A stretch of 64,000 nt of DNA from Sutcliffiella horikoshii (lineage in GTDB: Bacteria; Bacillota; Bacilli; Bacillales; Bacillaceae_I): contig NZ_JAIVKY010000001.1 in the NCBI RefSeq assembly GCF_020524325.1, positions 1 to 64,000 on the forward strand. The letters run 5' to 3'. Below, in pieces: positions 50,371 to 58,932 of the stretch. The notes beneath the pieces were generated by a model. The model was not told the origin of the DNA, made no database searches, and saw nothing but the letters and a program-made list of their open reading frames with translations. The translations under genes were made by a program, and so were the position numbers. Position 1 is the stretch's first letter. Each line of letters opens with the position of its first letter.

Positions 50371-50469
50371 GAAAGACTCCTCCCAACCTTTAACACCATT
50401 GAACTTCTTACATTTTATGATAAAAGGTGTAAGTTGGTTCGTGAGTAATTCTTATTGTTGAGGATGAAA

Positions 50470-51384
50470 TCAATTCATTCTAACCCTAAGCCAATCTTCC
50501 CATTCTTTCATAGAATTTCCAATCAGGTGATCAACAAATTGCTTTTTCTTATTTTCTGGCATTTTATCCACTGCAGTACCACCTAAACCAATGAGAAGGT
50601 CCGGATATTGTTCTTTAAGATCAGTAACCATTTCTAATGTTTTTGGTAGGTTGATGGACAGTGTACATGACAGAAATAAAAATTTCGGCTGAACTTCTTT
50701 TAGAACAACATGAATATCTTCATCAGCAATACTTGTACCTAAGTATATGGTTTCAAAGCCTTTTCTACGCACAAACAGAGTATAGATCAATAAGCCCAGT
50801 TCATGCCATTCCCCTGGTCCGCAAACTGAAACGGTTTTAGGTAGGAATCCATTCACTGGTAATCCATGAAGAATCATTCCGATACGAGAACGCAAAAAGG
50901 CAGACGCAAAGTGTTCATGGGCACTTGATATTTCATCATTTTCCCACATGTCGCCAACCTTTACTAAGAGCGTCCCTAAAATATCTATCAACACTTTTTC
51001 TACAGAATATAAGCTAAATATTTTATCCATTAATTCATGAGCTTGACCTTCATTGAACTCCAAAAGAGCTTCTAGCAATTGGTTTAGCAAATCAGTAGAT
51101 AAATCTTCTTGATCCGTATGTTGTGGTGAATCTGATTCCAAAAGAGCCTGATTGTTTTTTTCAAATAGCGAAACAGCTTGACTGATGGTAAAGCCTTTAT
51201 TTACCCTCTGTATCAACCATTTCAATATTTTGATATGCTCTTCCGTATATAAGCGGTGCCCGGACTCATTCCTTACGGGAGCAATAATCTGATATCTTCT
51301 TTCCCAGGCCCTTAATGTACCTGGTTGGATACCAAGCATTTTGGATGCTGCCTTAATATTGTATTTACCTTCATTATTTGCCAT
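50470..51384 (-). CDS. CarH-like MerR regulator with cobalamin-binding domain
   Basis: 304 residues from the ATG at 51384 (AAAGGGAT upstream). A MerR helix-turn-helix (about 8-75, GTLRAWERRY and GHRLYTEEHI) is followed by a helical domain with W-x9-EH (WENDEISSAHEH) and a B12-binding domain with ExHxxG (EWHELG), an SCTLS loop and GLGGTAV. These are the cobalamin motifs of CarH, which senses light through adenosylcobalamin. I recall no such gene at this point in B. subtilis. Target genes are not evident here. Confidence 0.85.
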   Translation of the reverse strand: MANNEGKYNIKAASKMLGIQPGTLRAWERRYQIIAPVRNESGHRLYTEEHIKILKWLIQRVNKGFTISQAVSLFEKNNQALLESDSPQHTDQEDLSTDLLNQLLEALLEFNEGQAHELMDKIFSLYSVEKVLIDILGTLLVKVGDMWENDEISSAHEHFASAFLRSRIGMILHGLPVNGFLPKTVSVCGPGEWHELGLLIYTLFVRRKGFETIYLGTSIADEDIHVVLKEVQPKFLFLSCTLSINLPKTLEMVTDLKEQYPDLLIGLGGTAVDKMPENKKKQFVDHLIGNSMKEWEDWLRVRMN

Positions 51385-51512
51385 ACAGATCCCTTTCTCT
51401 CTTTTCAAAATCATTACTTGCATTATATAGTACGAATGTTTTTGTGTAAACTTTGTATAGGTTTTGAATAGGTTACATTTTTTGTGCAGAATTCAGAAAG
51501 GTATACTGACAA

Positions 51513-51548
51513 AGTAAAAAGCGGAACCTGAGAAATCAGGCCTCCGCT
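51513..51548 (-). terminator. Terminator of ypbG
   Basis: Minus strand: AGCGGAGGCCTGA, short loop, TCAGGTTCCGCT, then TTTTTAC. It overlaps the ypbG stop. Confidence 0.85.
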
Positions 51549-52312
51549 CGTGTAGTAACGGTCAATATATGTGTTTCAGGCGGGGCACCAAGTCTAAGGG
51601 GCACTAAAGATGTCCCAAATCCATTACTGATTAACTGTGTTGTATGCGGCAATTGTGTCAGCCTTCCTTTTTCATGAGGACCAAATCCAAAAATCCTAAT
51701 TTGCCCGCCATGTGTATGTCCGCTTAATACAAGGCTGATATTTTTTGCGTCTGTAAACTTGTCCACGATTTCGGGTTCATGACTGACCAAGATCTTAAAA
51801 CTGTCGCCCTTTGTTTCCTCCAAAGCAATTTCAAGATCGTCCCGTTCATGGACCATGTCGTCCACTCCAACTAATTCTAGTCGGTCACCTTGTTCACTTT
51901 CAAACAAGTAACTGGTGTTATCTAGTATTTTCACACCATTTTGAAGAAGCAGGGAGTCTAATTCGTGATAATCAATTTCATAATCATTATTTCCCCATAC
52001 GAAAAAAACAATGCCCAGTTTCTTTAGTTGTTCAATATTTTCAGATACTTGTTTTAAAGGCACATTCTTTTCCGTTAAATCTCCACCTATAATCACCAAA
52101 TCTATGTTCTTAATTTTATTAATGAAATCTGGGCTAATTTTCCGCTTATGAATATCTGAGATAAAGAAGATTCTTATTTCACCAAAGCTTTGCGGAAAAT
52201 TCGGAAAAGCAAGTGTTTGCTCTATAATATTTTCTTGAATTGCTTGCTTGTACATATATAAAAGAAGTGATACTCCAATAAGAGCTACCACTCCAAGTAG
52301 GATCCATATCAT
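51536..52312 (-). CDS. ypbG: Membrane-anchored metallophosphoesterase YpbG
   Basis: 258 residues from the ATG at 52312 (AAAGGGG upstream). An N-terminal membrane helix (about 1-19) is followed by calcineurin-like motifs FISDIH, IGGDLT, WGNNDY, VSHEPE and SGHTHGGQ. GNND replaces the usual GNHD, so one canonical His is Asn. Substrate unknown. Confidence 0.85.
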   Translation of the reverse strand: MIWILLGVVALIGVSLLLYMYKQAIQENIIEQTLAFPNFPQSFGEIRIFFISDIHKRKISPDFINKIKNIDLVIIGGDLTEKNVPLKQVSENIEQLKKLGIVFFVWGNNDYEIDYHELDSLLLQNGVKILDNTSYLFESEQGDRLELVGVDDMVHERDDLEIALEETKGDSFKILVSHEPEIVDKFTDAKNISLVLSGHTHGGQIRIFGFGPHEKGRLTQLPHTTQLISNGFGTSLVPLRLGAPPETHILTVTTRAEA

Positions 52313-52380
52313 CTCGAACTTCCCCTTTTGTGCATAGTTGTAATCCAACTATATCACACTAACCAAAATTTGTATTAAAC

Positions 52381-52842
52381 TCACTTTGTCTCATGATATA
52401 AATTGATATCAAACTCACTTTTCATAAGATCAAATACTTGATGTCTCTGCTTCCAGTCTGCAGGTTTTGACCAATAATCATCACTTCGTTTTACCATTTC
52501 CTTTCTAAGATCATGGTACTCTTTTTCCGCCTTATCTTTTTTATATAGCAGATACTTGACCATCCCAATTTGGTAACCAATAAACATGACTACCCAAAAA
52601 TGAATGGAGCGATCAAAGAAGTAAGATATGCTTGCTGAATAAGAAGAAGATCGCTGGAAAATAAAGAAGTAAAGATACATTAAAAATAAGCCTAATGTAA
52701 TGCAGCAGGATATTCTCCATCTCCACTCCCTCTTCTTAAATGTATCTTGTTTTCGTTTTTTATCCACTAAGAGTTGTAGTGTTTGTTTTGTTGCTTCGTC
52801 TGTATGATGGTTAAGTGTCTTTATTGCATGTTCCACTGTCAT
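52381..52842 (-). CDS. ypbF: DUF2663 membrane protein YpbF
   Basis: 153 residues, charged, with two membrane helices (about 45-62 and 80-97) and long basic cytoplasmic ends. Family DUF2663 by position and composition. Function unknown. Confidence 0.75.
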   Translation of the reverse strand: MTVEHAIKTLNHHTDEATKQTLQLLVDKKRKQDTFKKREWRWRISCCITLGLFLMYLYFFIFQRSSSYSASISYFFDRSIHFWVVMFIGYQIGMVKYLLYKKDKAEKEYHDLRKEMVKRSDDYWSKPADWKQRHQVFDLMKSEFDINLYHETK

Positions 52843-52924
52843 CCCCTCTTTCCAACCTGTCCTACTAGAAAACTATGCAGAACACAACCACTCTATGATT
52901 TAGTATTGGAAAGACAGGAAACAA

Positions 52925-52953
52925 ATAAAAAACCAGGCAGAGAAACGCCTAGT
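52925..52953 (-). terminator. Terminator between the repeat element and ypbF
   Basis: Minus strand: ACTAGGC, 8-nt loop, GCCTGGT, then TTTTTATTT. It probably ends the recQ-ypbD-ypbE transcript after the repeat element. Confidence 0.65.
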
Positions 52954-52980
52954 TCTAAAATACAAAATGTTAGTTTTTAA

Positions 52981-53325
52981 TTAATCGACGCTGTTCCTTT
53001 TCGCAAATGGCTGCGCTTTCCGCGGGGCGACCTTGAGCCTCCTCGGCAAGCCTGCGGGGTCTCAACATTGCCGCTACTCCCCCGCAGGAGTCTCCGCCAT
53101 TTGCTCCAATACACAGCTAAAAATCAAGAAAACATAACGTTATTGCTTTATCAGTTTGTTACATGCCATTACACAATCCCCTAGCGAATGAAGTCACCTT
53201 GTTGATTGGAGTGGAAGGCGCGCAGACGCCCACGGGAGGAAGGGACAGGGGAGACCCCTGAAGCGTTGTGAGGAGGCTCCCAGACCGCCCGCAGGCAAGC
53301 GAAGCGCCTGGAACGGAAATCAACA
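52981..53325. repeat. Composite inverted repeat element, copy 3
   Basis: Left module (52981-53117), AT-rich centre, and inverse right module (about 53195-53325), the most symmetric copy. It shares GCAAATGG/CCATTTGC inside the left module and TTGATT/AATCAA at the ends of the right module. Non-coding; fills the gap between ypbE and ypbF. Confidence 0.87.
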
Positions 53326-53369
53326 GTTTTTTGCTCTTTTCTTCAACTCTGTGCTCTTTGTGGGTGGTG

Positions 53370-54077
53370 TTATCTATTTATCGGGATGAGAAGCTTCTGG
53401 CCGACATTTACTTGGTCGTTTACAAGGTTATTGTGGTCGCTGATGATTCTTTCTCCATCTCTGCTGCTGAAATATTTCATGGAAATGCGATAAAGAGTTT
53501 CACTTTCTTGTACAATATGCTCAACATATGTCACATTTGTTGAATCCTCTTCTACTTGCTCCTCCGTTGCGTCCTTTTCTTCGGTTTCCGGTTGTGACAC
53601 AGGAGTTGCATCACTTTGTTCGGTAGCCGTTTTACTTTCTTCCTTTTCTGCAGTTTTACCAGGACCATCTGCCTCACCTTGGTTTGCAGCTTCTTGTGCT
53701 TTCACATCTTTGGTATACTCCTTTTCTGCAACAATAGGCTTTTCCTCGTCATCTTTATCATTGTTATCACCATTATCTACAGTACTGGCAGAAGCATTTG
53801 AAGGAAGAGTTATTTGCTCTACGTTTTTAACTGCTGGAGTAAACATTTTGTCTAAAAAATTTGTCTCCTGATTATTAAAATGAATGGCCATAATACTGAT
53901 AGGAATTAACAAAAATAATACACCTATCAGACGGACGAACGGAAAATTCACTTTCCATTTAGTTTTTTTGTCACGTTTTTGTGCATGGAGCTCACTTCTG
54001 GATGGGAGTTTATTTGATTCTTTTTGTACTTCTTCCCTTAACCCGTCTGCCTGATCTAAGCCTTTATTATTATCCAT
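53370..54077 (-). CDS. ypbE: LysM-domain membrane protein YpbE
   Basis: 235 residues. A basic cytoplasmic N-terminus (1-45), one membrane helix (about 46-66), a Glu/Lys/Asp-rich disordered stretch (about 95-185) and a C-terminal LysM domain (about 187-232). It would bind peptidoglycan from the membrane. The start overlaps the ypbD end. Confidence 0.87.
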   Translation of the reverse strand: MDNNKGLDQADGLREEVQKESNKLPSRSELHAQKRDKKTKWKVNFPFVRLIGVLFLLIPISIMAIHFNNQETNFLDKMFTPAVKNVEQITLPSNASASTVDNGDNNDKDDEEKPIVAEKEYTKDVKAQEAANQGEADGPGKTAEKEESKTATEQSDATPVSQPETEEKDATEEQVEEDSTNVTYVEHIVQESETLYRISMKYFSSRDGERIISDHNNLVNDQVNVGQKLLIPINR

Positions 54078-54687
54078 TTCTTACCACTCCCGCCTTTTCC
54101 TTGTTTATATTTTTCAAATAGTCTGCTCTAATCTTGTAAGCAAGCATCAAATCAATCAAGAAATGAGTCCAAATTGTTACCCATAAACTTCCTGTAACTT
54201 CATAGATGAATCCTAAGACAAAACTGATTACTACGACCGAAATGAACAATACCCATTTATGTAAATACCTTACATGAAGTACTGCAAACAAAATACTGGC
54301 AATCCAAATCCCAAAATGAGTTTGAATCACTCCGCGAAAAAGGAATTCCTCTGCAAAGGATATAACGAATGCCAAAAGGATAATATGCGGCAATGACCTT
54401 GTCTGGAACATCTTCTCATTTATTCCGCCATCATCTAAAAGGCTTTTCGGGATCATTTTCATGAGTAAAAGATCAGCGGCTACAACCACAAGTGCGACTA
54501 ACGTTCCAATGACAAAAATGTTTATTGGCTGCCATGCGAAAATTTCTTTAAAGGATTGGAAACTGTTAAACAAAAAATAGGCTAGTACTAATCCGATAGC
54601 GAAAAAAGCAATCTGAGAAAGATAGAGATGATATAAAAGTTCTCTTGGATCCATATGTTTAATAATTTCTGCTTGTCTGTTTTTCAA
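54070..54687 (-). CDS. ypbD: CPBP intramembrane protease YpbD
   Basis: 205 residues from a TTG that overlaps the recQ stop. Five to six membrane helices; the CPBP motifs are FAEEFLFRG near residue 113, FAVLHVRY near residue 139 and WTHFLIDL near residue 172. Substrate unknown. Confidence 0.85.
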   Translation of the reverse strand: MKNRQAEIIKHMDPRELLYHLYLSQIAFFAIGLVLAYFLFNSFQSFKEIFAWQPINIFVIGTLVALVVVAADLLLMKMIPKSLLDDGGINEKMFQTRSLPHIILLAFVISFAEEFLFRGVIQTHFGIWIASILFAVLHVRYLHKWVLFISVVVISFVLGFIYEVTGSLWVTIWTHFLIDLMLAYKIRADYLKNINKEKAGVVRNG

Positions 54688-56216
54688 TTCTCATCTTCCT
54701 GCCAAAATATTTTTTTCAAAACCTTCTCCCATTTTACAGGTTCATCTACATTACTTTTTGTTGTGACTTTTAATTCCCTACTATAAATATCCATATTCAA
54801 GCCACAGTTATCGCAACATTGATCGATAGGAGTGGACATAACTTCATCGAAGTAATGAAGCAATTCTTTTCTCCTGCAATGAGTTGTAGAAGTCCATTTA
54901 TTTAATTCCTCAAGTTTTGAACGTTTCATGGAAGTTCGGTTGTCAATTCGGTTTTGTATCAGTTCTGTACACTGTTCAATGGAGGTGTCATTCAGTTTTC
55001 CGTGTTTTTCTAAAAACTCGTTTAGTTGAAAAAAAAGATACCTCCAATGGGACTCTTGCTCTGGATATTGTTCCATCCATTCTTTGGTTTGTATTTTTGA
55101 TAGAGATTCTATTTCCATATACTTATCTACCAGATTTCGCAAGATTATTGAAACCCACTCTGGGTCTGGTAATTCATTGTTGATAATAAACTCTGGCAGC
55201 ATCGCATCTTCCTTACTTTTCAGCAATAGTGCAATACTTTGGTTGCCCCCTCTTCCTGCACGGCCAATTTCCTGAACATACGACTCAATCTGAGTTGGCT
55301 GGTGGTAGTGAAGAACATACCTTACATTACTTTTATTGATACCCATTCCAAACGCACTGGTACAGCAGATAAGATCAATCTGATCCATCAAAAATTGTTG
55401 TTGAATTAATATTCGTTGCTCTTGTGATAGCCCGGCATGATAAAATGCGACCTTATCTATTCCATTTTCTGATAGGTATTCATATAACTCTTCAGTCTTT
55501 GTTCTGCTTGAAAAATAGATGATACCTGGGGGGCGCAACTCTTTCACTAATTCCAGTAACCGTTCCTTTTTTTCTTGGTTATTGATGACTTCCTCCACCT
55601 TCAATGCTATGTTGGGCCTGTCCAATGAATTGATATGAAATACAGGTTCTGACATACATAAAAAGGATTGAATGTCTTGTATGACAGTTTTTGTTGCAGT
55701 AGCAGTCAGCGCTAAAGTTGGCGGTTCACCAAGTACTTTTTTGACCGTTCCCAATTTTAAATAATCAGTCCGGAAGTCATGGCCCCATTGGGACACACAA
55801 TGTGCTTCATCTACTACAAACAAATCAATTCGTACAGATTGAAGTTTCTTGATCCATTTATCTACCTGAAGCATTTCTGGTGAGATAAAAAGGAATTTAT
55901 AAGAATTTAAGTCGATGGACAACAGCTTTTCTTTTTCGGAAAAACTTAAAAATGAATTTAATGCCACGACACTTTTTTCACCATTTGACCTAAGTTGTTG
56001 TACCTGGTCTTCCATTAGAGATAATAAAGGGGAAACAATGACCACAGTGCCCCGAAGAGCATACCCTGTGAGTTGATAACATAGAGATTTACCCCCTCCT
56101 GTAGGAAGTAAGGCAATAACATCTTTTTTTATTAGTACGTCTTGGATAATTTCTTTTTGTCCCGGTTTAAAAGAAGAAAAGCCGGTCTTATCTTTCAGCA
56201 GGTTGTCTAGATTCAT
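54684..56216 (-). CDS. recQ: RecQ-family DNA helicase
   Basis: 510 residues. Q-motif FSSFKPGQ, Walker A PTGGGKS (about 38-44), DEAH in VVDEAHCVSQWGHDF, and motif VI QEIGRAGRGG. A zinc-binding Cys cluster (CRRKELLHYF, then CCDNC) follows near residue 460. It ends soon after, so the HRDC domain is missing: the short RecQ form. It overlaps ypbB by 29 bp. Confidence 0.93.
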   Translation of the reverse strand: MNLDNLLKDKTGFSSFKPGQKEIIQDVLIKKDVIALLPTGGGKSLCYQLTGYALRGTVVIVSPLLSLMEDQVQQLRSNGEKSVVALNSFLSFSEKEKLLSIDLNSYKFLFISPEMLQVDKWIKKLQSVRIDLFVVDEAHCVSQWGHDFRTDYLKLGTVKKVLGEPPTLALTATATKTVIQDIQSFLCMSEPVFHINSLDRPNIALKVEEVINNQEKKERLLELVKELRPPGIIYFSSRTKTEELYEYLSENGIDKVAFYHAGLSQEQRILIQQQFLMDQIDLICCTSAFGMGINKSNVRYVLHYHQPTQIESYVQEIGRAGRGGNQSIALLLKSKEDAMLPEFIINNELPDPEWVSIILRNLVDKYMEIESLSKIQTKEWMEQYPEQESHWRYLFFQLNEFLEKHGKLNDTSIEQCTELIQNRIDNRTSMKRSKLEELNKWTSTTHCRRKELLHYFDEVMSTPIDQCCDNCGLNMDIYSRELKVTTKSNVDEPVKWEKVLKKIFWQEDEN

Positions 56217-57279
56217 CGTTATCCCCCATCCTTGTCAGCACTAACCTTATTTGAAAATAGCTGATATCTAGGGTATTCAACTTCTCTTTTATTTTTCGGA
56301 GTTGATGTGTTTGCAATTCATGAATAACAGCTTTGATTGCTTCTACCTCTTCCTCTTTCACATAAGGATTTAGTGGAAAATCACGAATCTGCATGGCAAT
56401 TTCAACAACGTGATCTTCAATGGTACTTTTCTTCAATCTCCGAATATTGGCAATCTCATGTAGACTAAAACCTTGATGAAGAAGCTTTAAACTTTTTTGT
56501 GTCGTTTCAGTAAGAAGTGGTTTCTCCAGCAAATCACGACATATGAAAAAAAGACATTTGTAGGTTGAAGCAGCACCTTCTTGCTCTAAGCTTTGAATAA
56601 TATAATGAAGGGATGATTGGAACTCTACGTGAATCCAGGCGGGATCATTTTTTAACCTTCTGCCAATTTGCTCATCTGTATTTCCTGCATGCCGATACCC
56701 TGATAGCTTTAGTGCAAAGATAGTTGCCTGATTGGTCGGCAATTGTGTTAGCAAACTATTCGTTTCCCTGAATAACTCATTTAACAACTGCGTCTTTGAA
56801 CGGCCTTTTTGGCTTAATAAATATCTTTTCACCCACCTCTGGATTTTATCGTCATACTGTATTGGGATGAATGAACTTTCTTTCCCTGCCAGATTAGACA
56901 AAGTTTGAACAAGCAGAGAATATCTCTTCCAAAAAGTCAAACTTTTATCTTTGTATGCATATCCATTTAAATAGGGAGCTAAAACATACAGTTTTTCGTC
57001 CTTTGACAATTGCAGTATTCCTTTGTTTGTGATTTCCCAATGTTCGCTATGTACTTCACTAATAAAATGTTCTGAATGTAAAAAATGTATGGTTTGTTGA
57101 AGAAGGTTTCTGTTTAGATCGGGAAAAAGTCCATATACATTCACCAACGAGAAGATATTGGCATCTTGTATCGTTTGAGAAGATTTCTTTCCTCTAAGTA
57201 AATGGTATATCGCTGAAATGCTCCGTTCTCCTTTAAATAATTGAAGGCATTTCAAACACAAATATTCGAATGATTTCAT
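56188..57279 (-). CDS. ypbB: Helix-turn-helix protein YpbB
   Basis: 363 residues from the ATG at 57279, AAAGGTG upstream with rather long spacing; a TTG one codon earlier is an alternative. The C-terminus has a helix-turn-helix-like segment (GFSLHEIANIRRLKKSTIEDHV). It precedes recQ with a 29-bp overlap, the conserved ypbB-recQ pair of Bacillus. It may modulate RecQ or bind DNA. Confidence 0.82.
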   Translation of the reverse strand: MKSFEYLCLKCLQLFKGERSISAIYHLLRGKKSSQTIQDANIFSLVNVYGLFPDLNRNLLQQTIHFLHSEHFISEVHSEHWEITNKGILQLSKDEKLYVLAPYLNGYAYKDKSLTFWKRYSLLVQTLSNLAGKESSFIPIQYDDKIQRWVKRYLLSQKGRSKTQLLNELFRETNSLLTQLPTNQATIFALKLSGYRHAGNTDEQIGRRLKNDPAWIHVEFQSSLHYIIQSLEQEGAASTYKCLFFICRDLLEKPLLTETTQKSLKLLHQGFSLHEIANIRRLKKSTIEDHVVEIAMQIRDFPLNPYVKEEEVEAIKAVIHELQTHQLRKIKEKLNTLDISYFQIRLVLTRMGDNDESRQPAER

Positions 57280-57421
57280 CAAATTTCTACACCTTTCTTC
57301 CCCTACAGTCATTTTATCAAAATTTTGTAAAGGATGACATGTTTATCACATCTTTTCGTCGGGTAATCTAACAATATGTTTCAAAACCCTTGTGTGATAA
57401 GCATTCTCATTGAGTTTTCTA

Positions 57422-57450
57422 TTGAAAAGTTGGGAAAACAGTTTTACAAT
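57422..57450 (+). promoter_or_regulatory. Promoter of fer
   Basis: TTGAAA (57422-57427) and TACAAT (57445-57450), 17-bp spacing. Confidence 0.65.
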
Positions 57451-57502
57451 ATATAATATGAGGAATTGGTTTCCATCTAAATATTGGAAATCATTTAATT
57501 GA

Positions 57503-57778
<276 letters not shown>

Positions 57779-57787
57779 TAATTAAAT

Positions 57788-57824
57788 GAAGCCCCGAATC
57801 CTAATGGAATCGGGGCTTCTTCTC
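57788..57824. terminator. Bidirectional terminator between fer and ribU
   Basis: GAAGCCCCGATTCC/GGAATCGGGGCTTC-type stem (10 bp perfect at the base), followed by TTCTTCTC on the plus strand. It serves both convergent genes. Confidence 0.82.
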
Positions 57825-57836
57825 TGTTGCTTCTAT

Positions 57837-58421
57837 TTAGACATTCTTCATTTCTAACTGACGGTCGAGCCAAATTGCAAGCTTCTTGTATAAAAGTAAG
57901 AACAAGAAAGTTACAATCAGTCCTTTTATTATGTTAAATGGAAGGATACCTTTCACAATTCCTTCAATCATTTGAGCGGAAGACCCAGACGGCACATTAA
58001 GGAAATACGTGAATGCAGGTAAGAAGATATAGTAGTTGAGTACACTCATGATAACTGCCATGGAAACTGTACCCGCAACCAAACCTAATCCTAAACCTTT
58101 AGTTGTACGGATTTTATTGAAGATGAAGTAAGTCGGTAATATAAATAAAACACCTGCAGTGAAATTAGCCAACTGACCAACAGGAACTCCTGTCATACTT
58201 CCTTGCACAATATAATGCAGGATATTTTTAATTGCTTCGACTGTGATGCCTGCTACTGGTCCAAAAATAATGGCGGCCAGCAATGCTGGGACGTCACTGA
58301 AGTCCACGGATAAAAATGGTGGCAACAATGGCAGTGGAAAACTTAGCCACATAAGCAGATACGATATACCGCTTAACATCCCTACTGTTACCATTTTTTT
58401 GACGCGTTTTGATTGATTCAT
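57837..58421 (-). CDS. ribU: Riboflavin ECF transporter S component
   Basis: 194 residues, about six membrane helices. FPLPLLPPFLSVDFSDVPAL near residue 30 is characteristic of the RibU riboflavin site. It imports riboflavin with a shared energising module that is not in this window. Controlled by the FMN riboswitch upstream. Start with AAAGGAGAG. Confidence 0.95.
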   Translation of the reverse strand: MNQSKRVKKMVTVGMLSGISYLLMWLSFPLPLLPPFLSVDFSDVPALLAAIIFGPVAGITVEAIKNILHYIVQGSMTGVPVGQLANFTAGVLFILPTYFIFNKIRTTKGLGLGLVAGTVSMAVIMSVLNYYIFLPAFTYFLNVPSGSSAQMIEGIVKGILPFNIIKGLIVTFLFLLLYKKLAIWLDRQLEMKNV

Positions 58422-58444
58422 TCTTCTTCTCTCCTTTTCAAATG

Positions 58445-58462
58445 GAGATCCACCTCGTACGA
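58445..58462 (-). promoter_or_regulatory. Possible ribosome-binding-site sequestering stem before ribU
   Basis: On the minus strand CTCTCTTTTC (about 58462-58471) can pair with GAAAAGGAGAG (about 58430-58440), which contains the ribU ribosome-binding site (one bulged base). No U-run follows, which fits translational rather than transcriptional control. Confidence 0.5.
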
Positions 58463-58605
58463 AAAGAGAGAATTCAAAGATGTGTGTTTATTTCTAGATG
58501 CCAGACCACGCAAATAACCGCTTGTCAAAGTGAACAAACGGGAGTACGAAGGCATCAGGAAATAAGCATCGAAACTAAGAAATTTCGACAACTTTGAACC
58601 TCCAT

Positions 58606-58733
58606 CTTCTCCCATCCAGACTATACTGTCGGCTTTGGAATCGCACCAAATCCTGCCCCAACATCAGGCTCGCGGGCTTAGAGAATACCTCTCATTACCG
58701 CCGATCGGGAATTTCACCCTGCCCCGAAGATAG
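58606..58733 (-). ncRNA. FMN riboswitch (RFN element)
   Basis: Minus strand: starts CTTCGGGGCAGGGTGAAA, includes TCCCGATCGGCGGTAAT, GCCCGCGAGCC, the GGCAGGATTTGGTG core, ATTCC, GCCGACAGT, and closes with GGATGGGAGAAG. The order of conserved blocks is complete. About 180 nt lie between it and ribU. Confidence 0.97.
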
Positions 58734-58828
58734 ATCATATTATTAACTTACGACTTTATTATACTCAAAAAATAGTAAAAAGGGAAGAGAAATGAACTGT
58801 TATTCATTTTTTATAGGAATTTTGAAAC

Positions 58829-58842
58829 AATAAGCGCTTACA
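58829..58842. promoter_or_regulatory. Possible cre-like site upstream of serA
   Basis: AATAAGCGCTTACA matches 11 of 14 positions of TGAAAGCGCTTACA, the CcpA consensus. The mismatches are all at the left end. A TTGACA at 58867-58872 is the best -35 for serA but its -10 is weak. Confidence 0.35.
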
Positions 58843-58932
58843 TAGGTTCGACCTGTTGCAAAGTTATTGACAGTCCCTCTTATAGATGATAAGTTATCAG
58901 AAATTTTATAATTTTTTGGAGGGATTGTATTT

